A stretch of DNA of 64,000 nt from NCBI GenBank assembly GCA_037974335.1, contig CM075729.1, positions 100,860,799 to 100,924,798 of the forward strand, in the 5' to 3' direction. The notes below the pieces were generated by a model. It had not been told where the DNA came from. It did no database searches and worked only from the letters and a program-made list of their open reading frames with translations. Both the position numbers and the translations under genes were made by a program. The DNA is from Prionace glauca. Lineage: Eukaryota; Chordata; Chondrichthyes; Carcharhiniformes; Carcharhinidae. Below, in pieces: positions 22,201 through 34,200 of this stretch (its first letter is position 1; every line of letters starts with the position of its first letter).

Positions 22201-25200
22201 ACATCTCCAATTGGATCTTCCCTGACTCTTGCTACTCCTAATCTCCCCCAGTACTGCTCCCACTTCTGAGCCAAGATTCATTCTTTCGTTCACATGTGTC
22301 TGTAATTCTTCACTATACAGGCTACTCCTTCTCCTTTTCCATTCAGCCTGTCTTTCAAATTATGGGGTACCATGCAATATTTATTTCCTGATACTGATCG
22401 TCTGATAACCATGTTTTTATAATTGTGATTATGCCAAATCCATTTACCTCTATTTGTTTCACTAGTTCCTCCATCCTTTTACGAAGGTTTTGTGTAAACT
22501 ATTCTATAAATGAAGTCTATACACTGTTGCATGATGGCTGTTAAACAGTCTTGTCACTTTTTGTCCAAACTGTTTGCCATAAGCCAAATTGCCTCAACTC
22601 CTCTCTCTTGCTTTCTAAATGTCCCTTCACCCACTAAGTCCCACATTTTGCAGACAAGGCACACACTGCTATTTCTCTCAAACTTTAGTTATTTATTTGA
22701 TTTGTTAACTATTTGTTACCAATTCGGTAATATAATAGCATTTTTAGGCTCTGAGCTTGAAAATAGAGAAAGAACACTCATTAACCACTCGAGATGCCAA
22801 TCAAAAATACTCTGTCCTCTAACTGCTGGGTCCCCTTTCAGGCATGCTTTTATGAAGGATTCAAGCCATTGTAATATTAAACATGCATTTGTCAGCATAG
22901 TATTTAAGAATCCCATTACCCAAATTGAAGATCTGGGGCAATGGGATTGAAAAAATATTGCACTTTGAAGTGGCTGAAAGAACTGTGTGATATTAACCAT
23001 TTGTCTGATAAATTTACTTGAACAACTATATAACACTATAAACCTATTCAAAATTAGTTTCCAATTCAAAATTGGACTGTGCAAAATACACAGCCTCAAG
23101 GTTTCCTTGACTCCTCTCTGTCATTACATGTTCTTTCACACATACACAAACACATCCAGTACCACTGCTTACCCCACTGATGGATCTTGGGCTCTGCCAG
23201 GCTGCTGTGTTCAATTTGACAAGAATATTGAACCTCATCCCCAGCATTAATTTCAATCACTTTCTGAATCTGATAGGTCTCATCGTGGTTCGGTCGAATC
23301 CCTGAGGATAGTGTCTCAGACATTACCTCTCCATTCCTTAGCCAAGTGACCTCAATGTCTGCAGGATAAAACCCAGTAACCAGGCAGGAGAGAGTGAACA
23401 GCTTATATTGACCAATGGGCTCATTTCTTGTGATGAAGACATCAGGCTGAACTGTAATGGAATGAGTGAAAGCACAAAAAATATAATAGATATTAAATGG
23501 AATGGAATTTTCACAGTAACTTCATTGCCGCGTTAATGTAAGACTACTTCTGACACTAGTAAATAAACTAAAATAGAATGGTTTAATTGATCAGTGAAGT
23601 TAGATCAGAATGTGGGATTAAAACTGAAATAAATACCTTTCCTATTGAGGTATTCTTTTCCAAAATATAGACGTGATTTTAAACGTTCAACTAGTTCTAC
23701 TTCCATCAACCATTTCCAAAACGTGTTCCAGGATTCATCAGAATCCCATTTCTCCTTAGTCTTCACTGCATTGTGATGTGTTGCGACCCACCTCATTCTG
23801 TTTGATTCTAAACTAATATAGTCCTTTCCATCAAATCCAACACTCATCGATCTCTTAATGGAGCCATCGTCACTGACCTCAACGTTCCTTGTCCATTGCA
23901 GAATGTGTACTCCTGTCATTGATCAACAGAGAAAAAGATTAGATTGTTAATGGAAAAGGGTCCTTATTTCATTAGTGGATTTCTCAATGGGTTCATATTG
24001 TCATATATTATAATATTGGACACATTTTTGGGCTCAGTATTACAGGAAGAAAATGCATTGCAATAGATCCATCCATGAGCTCAGTATTACAGAAATTTTT
24101 CTGTGGGTTCTGTATTACATAATAAATCTTTCTACGGGTTCAATAATTTTTTTCTTACTTTTATGGAACATGGGCATCACTGACTGTGCAAGCATTTATT
24201 GCCCATCCCGAGTTTCCCTTAAGTACGTGTTGGTGGATTGCCTTCTTGAGCTGCAGTAGTCCTGGAAGTATAAGCACATCCATAGTGATGTTCAGGTGGG
24301 AGTTTCAGGAGTTAACCCAGTGATAGTGAAGGAACGCAATGTACTTCCAAGTTCGGATGGTGAGTAACTTGGAGCGGAACCACCAGGTAGTGGTTCCCAG
24401 GTATCTGCTGCCCTTGCCATTCTAGATGGTAATGGTCATGGGTTTGGCAGGTGTTCCCGAAGGAACCTTGATGAATTCCTGCAGTTCATGTTGTAGACGG
24501 TACTCACAGCTGCTACTGTTCATCACTGATGGACAGAATGAAGGTTTTTGGAAGGGATAGCAAAAACTGTGTTTTGTCCTGGATGGTATGAAGCTTCTTG
24601 AGTGTTATTGGAGCTGCATTCATCCAGGCAACTGGAGAGTATTCCATCACACTCTTGACTTGGGCCTTATAGATGGTGTACAGATTTTGGGGAGTCAGAT
24701 CAATTACTCGCTGCAAGGTCCCTAGCCTTTGGACCGCTCTGGTCGCCATATTATTTACGTGGCTAATCGAGTTCAGTTTCTGGTCAATAGTCAATCTCCA
24801 GCATATCGATAGTGTGAGATTTGTAATGATAATGTCAATGTCAAGAGGCGACGGTTAGATTCCCTCTTGTTTGGGACGGTCATTATCTGGCCTTTACGTG
24901 ACACAAAATGTTACTTGCCATTTGTCAGCCCAAGCCGGGATATTGCCTAGATCTTGCTGCATTTGGATATGAACTGCTTCAGTATCTTGTCAGGGTATGA
25001 GATCAGAAACCCCAAGATATATTATGAAACTTGTGCAATATTATAAGACTTTCTGTGACATGAGTTATGCATTTATTGCCTATAATTGTACACACCCGCC
25101 CCCCTCCCCCACTTCCTTGTTGTGCTAACTGGTAGCCCACTGTGTATCGCATCTGTTGAGTATATAATCTCAGTTCAGCCATTTCTTGGTTAACAGCCTC

Positions 25201-28200
25201 CAGTGCTTTTGAAGTGTTGTTTCCCAGGACTATTAGTTCACAAACAGTATGATTCCTATTCTTTGCACTAATCACTCCTGCTGCCCCTCCCAGAGATAAG
25301 GTTCCAAGGAATTCGTAGCCCATTGTGCCCGGGGCTTCCCAATCAGTGCAGAATTTCTTGTTGATAGCCTGAGTTACTATTCTCCTCCGTAAATGCCCCT
25401 TCTGAGGGCATGGAACTGTCAGTTGTCCTATTATTCCTACTGCAAAATGGTTTGGGAGGTTTGGTGTTTCTGTCGTATAAGTGCCATTGAAGAGGAACAC
25501 ATATCCCTTCTCAGCCCAGTAATGTTTAGTGTCTTGATTATGAGTTTGTTCATACTCCAATTGTTTGGTTTACTTGACTCCCCGTTTGATTCCACCACCT
25601 GGTAAGTATCAAATGGGCATGTCCATTTGGCTGAGCTTACGTGAGTTCCATTGCACTGTCCACAAATGAGCTGTCTTCCTGCGGTTATATTCAGACATCT
25701 CTGTTCATCACAACTGCAAGTAAACTGACCCCTATTTACCCGACAATGTTGACGGACACACTGCATCTGGAATCATTCTTGGAGACCAAGGCATTGGCAT
25801 ATCCCCATCCCTGCTCCGTAAAACAGATAGCTTGCAGTATCTGAACAAGCTTTTCCTCCCACCTGTTGGAACCCCCTGCACACAGGCTCTGTGGGATTTG
25901 CAAGTTCCACACATCTCCCCTGTATACCTCTTTAATATTTGCCAATTTATCCCTTACAGGATGCATTTGATGTATCTACAGTATATAAATCATGAGGGGT
26001 CCACCCAGGGGTGTCTACACAAAGGGCTTCTACTGTTTGTGCTAACGGGTAACATTTAGTTCGATTCCCATGTAAATGTAAGTGAGCTTTGTAAAACAGA
26101 TTATCCTCCAATCCAGTCAAATTTACAGTCGCGACAATGCCAAGTGTCGAGACATCACAATGGAGTATTGTCCTCAGCCATGGTGTACATGGACTTCAGC
26201 AAGGCGTTTGATAAGGCTTCTTGCAAGACTTCTTGAGAAGGTGAGAGGGCATGGGATCCAAGGGCCTTTGGCCTTGTGGATCCAGAACTGGCTTGCCTGC
26301 AGAAGGCAGAGAGTGGTTGTGGATGAGTCTTTTTCTGAATGGAGGTCAGTCACCAGTGGGGTGCCCCAGGGATCTGTTCTAGGACCCTTGCTGTTTGTCA
26401 TTTTCATAAATGATCTGGATGAGGAAGTGGAGGGATGGGTAAGTAAGTTCACTGATGACACGAAGTTCTGTGGTGTTGTGGATGGTCTGGAAGGATGTCA
26501 AAAGTTGCAGCAGGACATAAATAGGATGCAAGACTGGGCGGAGAAGTGGCAGATGGACTTCAACGCGGATAAATGCGTAGTCGTCCATTTTGGCAGAATC
26601 AACGGGATGAACGAGTACACTATCAAGGGCAGGAGTCATAATAGTGTTGAAGAGCAGAAGGATCTTGGGGTCTGGGTCCACAGGATTCTTAAATCGGCCT
26701 CGCAGGTGGGAGAGGTGGTCAAGAAGGCGTATGGTGTACTGGCCTTCATTAATCGAGGGATTGAGTTTAGGAGTCAGGAGGTAATGCTGCAACTTTATAA
26801 GACCCTTGTCAGGCCTCATTTGGAGTACTGTGCACAGTTCTGGTCGCCTCACTATAGGAAAGATGTAGAAGCTATTGAAAGGGTACAGAGGAGATTTACA
26901 AGGATGTTGCCTGGACTGGGAGGCATGCCTTATGAAGTTAGGTTGAGGGAGCTGGGTCTCTTTTCCCTGGAGAGATGAAGGTTGAGAGGCGACCTGATAG
27001 AGGTTTATAAAATGTTGAGAGGAATGGATAGGGTGGATTCTCAGAGGCTATTTCCCCAGGTTGAAATGGTCGCTACGAGAGGGCACAGATTTAAGGTGCG
27101 GGGAGGAAAGTACAGAAGTGATGTTAGGGGTAAGTTTTTCACTCAGAGGGTGGTGAATGAGTGGAATCGGCTGCCATCAGTGGTGGTGGAGGCGAACTCG
27201 CTGGGGTCTTTTAAAAGGCTTCTGGATGAGTATATGGGGTTTTATGGGATTGGGGGTTATAGATAGGTGTTGATGTGATCGGCGCAACTTGTGGGCCGAA
27301 GGGCCTGTTTGTGCTGTAGTGTTCTATGTTAACCACCTTCAGCTGCTTCATCAGTGACCTTCCTCCAATAGGTCAGAAGTGGGAATGTTTGCTGATGACT
27401 GCTCAATGTTTGGTATGATTCACAACTCTTTAGTTTGTGATGATGCTGTGTCTTTTATATCAGGCTTCTTGTAAGGGGTATGTTTAAAATTCAGCTATAT
27501 TTAGAGCGCTGATTTGTTTGTGCTCCGTCGAGAATGCAGGATAATGACTGATTTTAGCTAACAGTGTGTTTGTCTAAAAAGAGTTAACGCATTGGTATTT
27601 GCTTAGGTTTCCTTTGGGGTTTCAGAGAAGGGTGTTGATTAGGTTGATTGACAGAGTCATGTGTTAATGGGCGGAGCTAAGCTTGCAGATGAGATGCCCG
27701 GTTCTGAAAGAAGCAAGAAGTGTCTTTCTATCTGTCTGTCTGTCTCTCTCTTTAGATTTGCTGTTTGGGGTTGTCAGAAGACCGGTGTCTCTATGTCTCT
27801 CTCTTCCCCCTCTCCCCCACCACCCTCCAATTAATTTGTTATAGTTAAACTGTGTCGTTAAGTGAAGTTTGTTTTGAAAAAAGCTTTCCAGTTTGTCAGT
27901 AGAATCACATTGGAGTGAAACATCATATCACCACACTAATGCCAAAAAAAACAGCCAATAGTTGGGGTAGTCTAGAGAACAACCTGATAGCTTCAGACAG
28001 GGGCCCAAGAAAGGAAGTAACTGACTGGATTGGCTAGTGAGGGCAAGGGTCCTTGGAATCTTATTTATTAGATGGACTGGTCATACACATTTCAATTGTA
28101 ATTGTCTGTTGTCTAATTGTTGGCTGCCTAAAAGACTGCTACAAGGTTATGGTAGTGAGAATTGTGCCAAGGGCCAGTGTATTCATCGAGGAAGAACCCT

Positions 28201-31200
28201 TGATGAAGATCCCCGAAGACATCAGAAGAAAAGAAGAAAATTGACCTCTACATGTGAAGATGCAGCTGTTAGTCTAGGGATTATTAAAAATAATAATAAT
28301 CTGGACAAAAAGAAAGAACTTTAGTGGGAAAAATCACAAAGATGGCTATCTGGCACATAAAAAAGTTACCTGGGAGAGAGACATTAAGCAGGCATTGACT
28401 TTTAGCACAGACAGCTACTTGAAACTAAGAACATGCAGGACAGACAGTTATTTAAAGTTAAACATGCAAGAATCAGATACTGCAGGAAGCCAGTAGAGAA
28501 CTTGAGGCATTTCTAATAAGGACAGACCTAGGACAATAAGGAGATTAGCCATAAATGGGAAAGGGAATACATAAATGCAGGAAAACCAATTACTGTATGT
28601 ATAGACTGAATTAAGTTATTGATAGTCACTGATAGAGGAAATGTATCCATTCTATGAAGCAATACAATGTTAAATGTCTGTATATGTCTGGCTGTAACGA
28701 TGTGTTAAACTACTGATCCTACTCAACTATAACAATGTGTTAAATGGCTAATGCCCAGACTATCCAGTGTCTGAAAAGTATAAAAATAAACCGCGCCTAC
28801 TGTATTATTGAGGGAAGGTAGCTGCCCATTCTGCAGAATGCCAATGCTTTTTCTCCACGAAGCTTTGTTAAATAAAACTGTTTGTTGCACTCCCAGTCTG
28901 ACTCCAAAGTGGTAATTTCCCACAACAGCATCAAGATGATTGACTTGCAACCACCATAACCATCTTCCTTTGTGCCAGATATGACTGATTTTCCCATTGA
29001 TACTGCTCCTGGAATGCTCTCCTGCATTCTTCATTGACCAGAATTGATCCCTTACCTTGGTTATTTTGGCAGAGTGGGGAATACATTGGGCTATGAGGTT
29101 ATAGATTATGGTTGAGTACAATTCTGCAGCTGCTGATGGCCCATAACACTTCGTGGGTTTCCAGTTTTTATCTGCTCAAAGTCTATCCCTTTTAGTGATA
29201 GTGCCACACAACCCAATGGAGACTTTCCTCAATGTGAGGCCAGGACTTCATCTCCACAAGGACTGTATGATCTTAATTCCTACCTATATATCTGTGGCAG
29301 GCAGGTTGGCAAGGCTGAGGTCAGGTATGTTTTTTCTCTTTTGTTGGGTCACCAGCTGCAGACCCAGTCTATCAGTTATGCCCTTTAGCACCCTCAGTCT
29401 CTGGTGGTACTACCAGCCACTCTTGGTGATGCATATTAAAGTCACCCACCCAGAGTACATTCTGTCCCCTTGCCATGCTCACTGCTTCCTCCAAGTGGAG
29501 GAGAACTGATTCATCAGCTAAAGGAGGGGTGGTATGTGGTCATCGGTAGGAGGTTTCCTTGCCCATGTTTTTAAATATATTTGTATTGAAGATCTTAACA
29601 TTTTTACAAACTACACAAACTCTAACACGAACTCCAAGAAATTCCAAAAACTTAGTACATTGTAGAGTGATCATTATTCCACTTTTACATACAGAAAAGA
29701 CCAGCAAATGCTCAGACCAATGGCTCAGATGCCAAGGATTCTTACACCATTCCAAGATTGCAGTACAACAGACTTCACCTATCCCCAGCCAAATCAGAGG
29801 CCCTGTCATCACTGTAACAAATCAGAGCCAGTAGTAGCATCTCATGTAATACCACTTAGTTAATAGATGCCAGACAAAAAGCATACCAGGAACAGAATCT
29901 CACAAGAAACAGGATATTGCACTCCCCTCCCCTGACCCCCCCAAATACCCCAGGGGAGCCCAAATCTTCAGAAGGAATGTAGTCCAGCAGCACCCTAAAG
30001 GGGACATCTCAAGGGAGGGTCATCTACTCCTCCACCTGATCCAGATAAGCTCAATTACCTTTGCCCCAACCTACTCAACCAAACTAAATTAGGGTCAGCA
30101 GTGTATTAGAATAGGGGCCAACAGGCTAAGGATACTCACATCACTATTTGCACATTATACATTGAACAAAGCAAATTACCCCTATTTCTAGATACTCCAA
30201 TAACAGAAAGAAAATAACCCATCTTGACCAGGATATGTGACCTTCACTGGAGACAAGCCATGATTCCATAATTCTAAAATAACAGAAGTACAAAAGAAAA
30301 TGTGACAGTAATAGTTCTAATGGGAATTTTCTTCACCCATAGTGAGGATTTGTCAGGCCAGATCAACCACCTACCAGCCACCCTGCTGTAGCATTACTCA
30401 TCTATAAAAAAAGTGAAGGTACAAAAAAAGTGTACTCTCTCAGCATAAAAGAAAGGATTACATCACATGAAAATAGGTAAATACTGCACAACACATTTTT
30501 TTCCCACAGTACAACAGAATGGCACAGTGGCACACTGGTTAGCACTGGGTTCAATTCCTGACTTGGGTCACTGTCTATGGAGTCTGCACATTCTCCCTGT
30601 GTCTGTGTGGGTTTCCTCCAGGTGCTCCAGTTTCCACCCATAGTCCAAAGATTTGAAGGTTAGGTGGATAAGCTATGCTAAGGTCTCCCTCAGTGTACCC
30701 AAACAGGCGCCGGAGTGTAGCGACCAGGGGATTTTCACAGTAACTTCATTGCAATGTTAATGTAAGCCTACTTGTGACACTAATAAATAAACTTTAAGAT
30801 AAACTCTACCGAGGAAATTACCTTCTCAACTGACAAGATTCTCTTCTCCACTTTCTCCATTCTCTTTAGGATATCTCATAGTTCATCAACGTGAGCACCA
30901 ACAATCTGTTGTGGAGCTGAGACCATTGTCCACAAATTCGCGCAGAATGGCAGCGATCAACTCGTCACCAATGGCATTGCTGAAGTGCGGACACAGTCAC
31001 CAGTGAAACCGCCACTGCAAACTGAGTCCCACACTGGCTGTATCCGACTACCTCAATCAAACAAGGAACTCCCAGACTTAACTTGGCTCCCCATTGCCAA
31101 AATTTAGCCAGGATCTTCCAAGAATATAGCACAGATTATACACATCAGGATCAAATAACTGTGTGTTGATCATCAGGATGAAAAAAAAGGTTTAAAAAAT

Positions 31201-34200
31201 GAGTATATCAGCACTTGCAAAAATGCAGCTTCTTGCACTTGGCCCCATCTCCTTTCCCATATTTGACCTGGTAACATGAGACTTCTTGGCATCCAGAGTC
31301 AATTTGAGGATTCACAGGGTAGAACATAGAACATAGAAAAACTACAGCATAAATAGGCCTTTCGGCCCACAATCATATCTCTACCTACTAGACTTACCTA
31401 AAACCCTCAATCCTCCTAAGTCCCATGTACTCATCCAGAAGGAGGTAACCCCTCCTGATTGTATACCACTGTGCCACCGCCAGCTCTGCTGGATTTGTCC
31501 TGCTGATGGGACAGGACATATCCAGGAATGGTCATGATTGTGTGTAGGACTTTGTCTATAAGGTAGACTTTGTGAATATCGGACAGTTACTTCACTGTCT
31601 ATAGGACAAGTCTTCAAATTGTGGCAGTAGCCCCCAAATGTCAGTAAGGAAGTTAACTAGGCTATTTAATATTAACAACATTGCTGTGGGTCTGGAATTA
31701 CAAGTAGGCCAAACTAGATAAGGAAGGCAGATTTCCTTCCCTAAAGGACATTTGTGAACCAGTGGCATTTTACGACTATCGAGAATGGTCAATGATATTT
31801 TATCCAGTTTTTAAAGAAAATTTACCATCTGCTGTGGTGGGATTCAAATCCAGATCCCCAGAGTATTGCCCTGGGTCTATGCATTACTAGTTCAATGACA
31901 ATTGCACTGCACTACTGCCTCCCCATTACATTAATGACTTGATGGTATTGGTAGCCTGGGGAATATGCCAGGCCATTAAGTTACAGATTTTCATCAAGTA
32001 CAATTCTACTACTGATGGCCCATAGTAACTCATGGATCTTTCCCATTTGGCATTATGGTTGTACTATAAAGCAAAGTGGAAGATATCCTTAGCATGAACA
32101 CCAGTCTTGGTTTCCACAAGGATCATACCATAATCACACCTACCAGTACTGTCATCAACAGATGCATCTGCACATCATCCCCAGATTCCTCTGCTCCTGC
32201 ACCTTCTTCATAATTGTATATTTCATTTTATACTGTTGTTCATTCTCCAAAAATATATCAGCTCACATTTTCAGCATTAAATTTAATCTGCTATTTGTCC
32301 ACCATTCTATTGGCCCTTGGTCTTTATCCTTTTGAAGTCTATCTTGAACCTCCTCACCATTCACAATACTCCCAACTTTTGTGTCATTTGTAAACTTTGA
32401 AACATTTTCCATTTGCACCCAAGCCTCGGTCATTAATATATATCAGGAAAACTAATGATCCAAAGACCGCAGGATCTCCACTGTATTGCTGGGCTATCTG
32501 AATAAAATCATTTAGGTTGATATGTCAGGATGAGAAACCAATTAAAAAGGCATTTCAAATCCTGGGGCTTATAAATAGCAATATAGGTCTCAATTTTCCA
32601 CATCCCACATAGCATGTTTCACTTTGGTAGAGACTGCCCGCCATTGACTGGTAGCAGAATCTTCTGGTCCCTCTGCTGGCAAAAGGGTCCCCATCATTAG
32701 GAAACCCACAGCAGGGGTTCATCATCGATGGGACCAGATGATTCCCCCCGGTAAGAGTGGTTGAAGAATTCCAGCCAGTGTGCCAAAGCAATACAAAAGA
32801 TAAACCTTTACAAAATAACTAATTCACACTCAACTGGAGTACTGTGTTCAATTCTGGGCACACATTATAGGAAAGATGTGAAGGTATTAGAGAGGGTGTA
32901 GAAAATGTTTACAGAATACTTCTTTCAATCACAGGGAATAATTGGACGTGGATGTATCTATATGCGTTGATCATTGAAGGTGACAAGATAAGTCATGAGA
33001 GCAGTTAATAAAACATAAAGTATTCTGGGCCTTATTAATAGAAGCATCGAGTACAAGAATCTTAGAATCCCTACAGTGCAGAAAGAAGCCATTCGGCCCA
33101 TTGAGTCTGCACCAACCACAATCCCACTCAGGCCCAACCCCCATATCCACCCATTAATCTAACTTATACGTCTCAGGAGACTAAGGCCAATTTTAGCATG
33201 GCCAATGAACCTAACCCACATATCTTTGGACTGCGGGAGGAAACCGGAGCACCCAGGGGCAAATCATGCAGACACAAGGAGAATGAGCAAACTCCACACA
33301 GACAGCGACCCAAGCCAGGAATCAAACCCAGGTCTCTGGAGCTGTGAAGCAGCAGTGCTAACCACCGTGCTACTGTGCCGCCCTATAAAAATGAGGTTAT
33401 GCTTAACTTACACAAGACATTAGTTTCACCTGAGCTGGAATATTGTGTACAGTTCTGGAGGCACACTATAGGAACAATGTGAAAACATTGGAGAGAGTGC
33501 AAAAGAGGTTTACAAGAATGGTTCCAGGGATGAGAAACTTCAGTTATGAGAACAGATTGGACAGGTTGGGATTGTTCATCTGGGAAAGAAAAAAACTAAG
33601 AGGAGAGTTGATAAAGATATTCAAACCATGAGGGGCTGGACAGATCAGAAAGGGAGAAACCGTTCCCCTTTGTAAAAGGGTCAAGAGGGAGAGGGCACAG
33701 ACTTAAGGTGATTTTCAAAAGAAGCAAACTATTTCATGCAGCAAGTGGTTGGAGTCTGGAATGTACTGCCTGGAAGTGTGCTGAAGATATGATTCAACTG
33801 AGGTACTCAAGAAGGCATTATCTTAATAAAAACAATGTTCAGGGGTACAGGGGATGGTACTAAGTCATGAGGCTACTTTAGAGAGACGGTATGACACGAT
33901 GGGCCAAATAATCTCCTTCTGCACTGCCACTATTATTCATGTTCTCCTCACAGAAGAATGAGAAAAAAAGGTTGAGCTTTGATAGTGATGCACAAAATCT
34001 AGAGGGGGTCTAAATACATGGGAAAAATGTTTCCACTGGTGGAAGGGTGAACCCATAGCAACATAATGAGAAATCTGGGCCGGCCATGTCTATATTGATT
34101 GCAGTCTTGTATTTTAATCACAAAGTTTTGAATTCAAGTTCCCTCTGGGGCTTGAGTTCAAAAATCCAGGCTGACACTCCAGCATTGAGAGTGTGTTGTA

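Noticed and set aside
26082-26978. 298-codon frame as a host gene
   Set aside because: It reads through from the retroviral relic into a CR1 reverse transcriptase. The motifs are those of the LINE.
28037-28324. Small host membrane protein
   Set aside because: A membrane stretch followed by a purine tract and an LTR-like region identifies it as the end of a fossil retroviral env.
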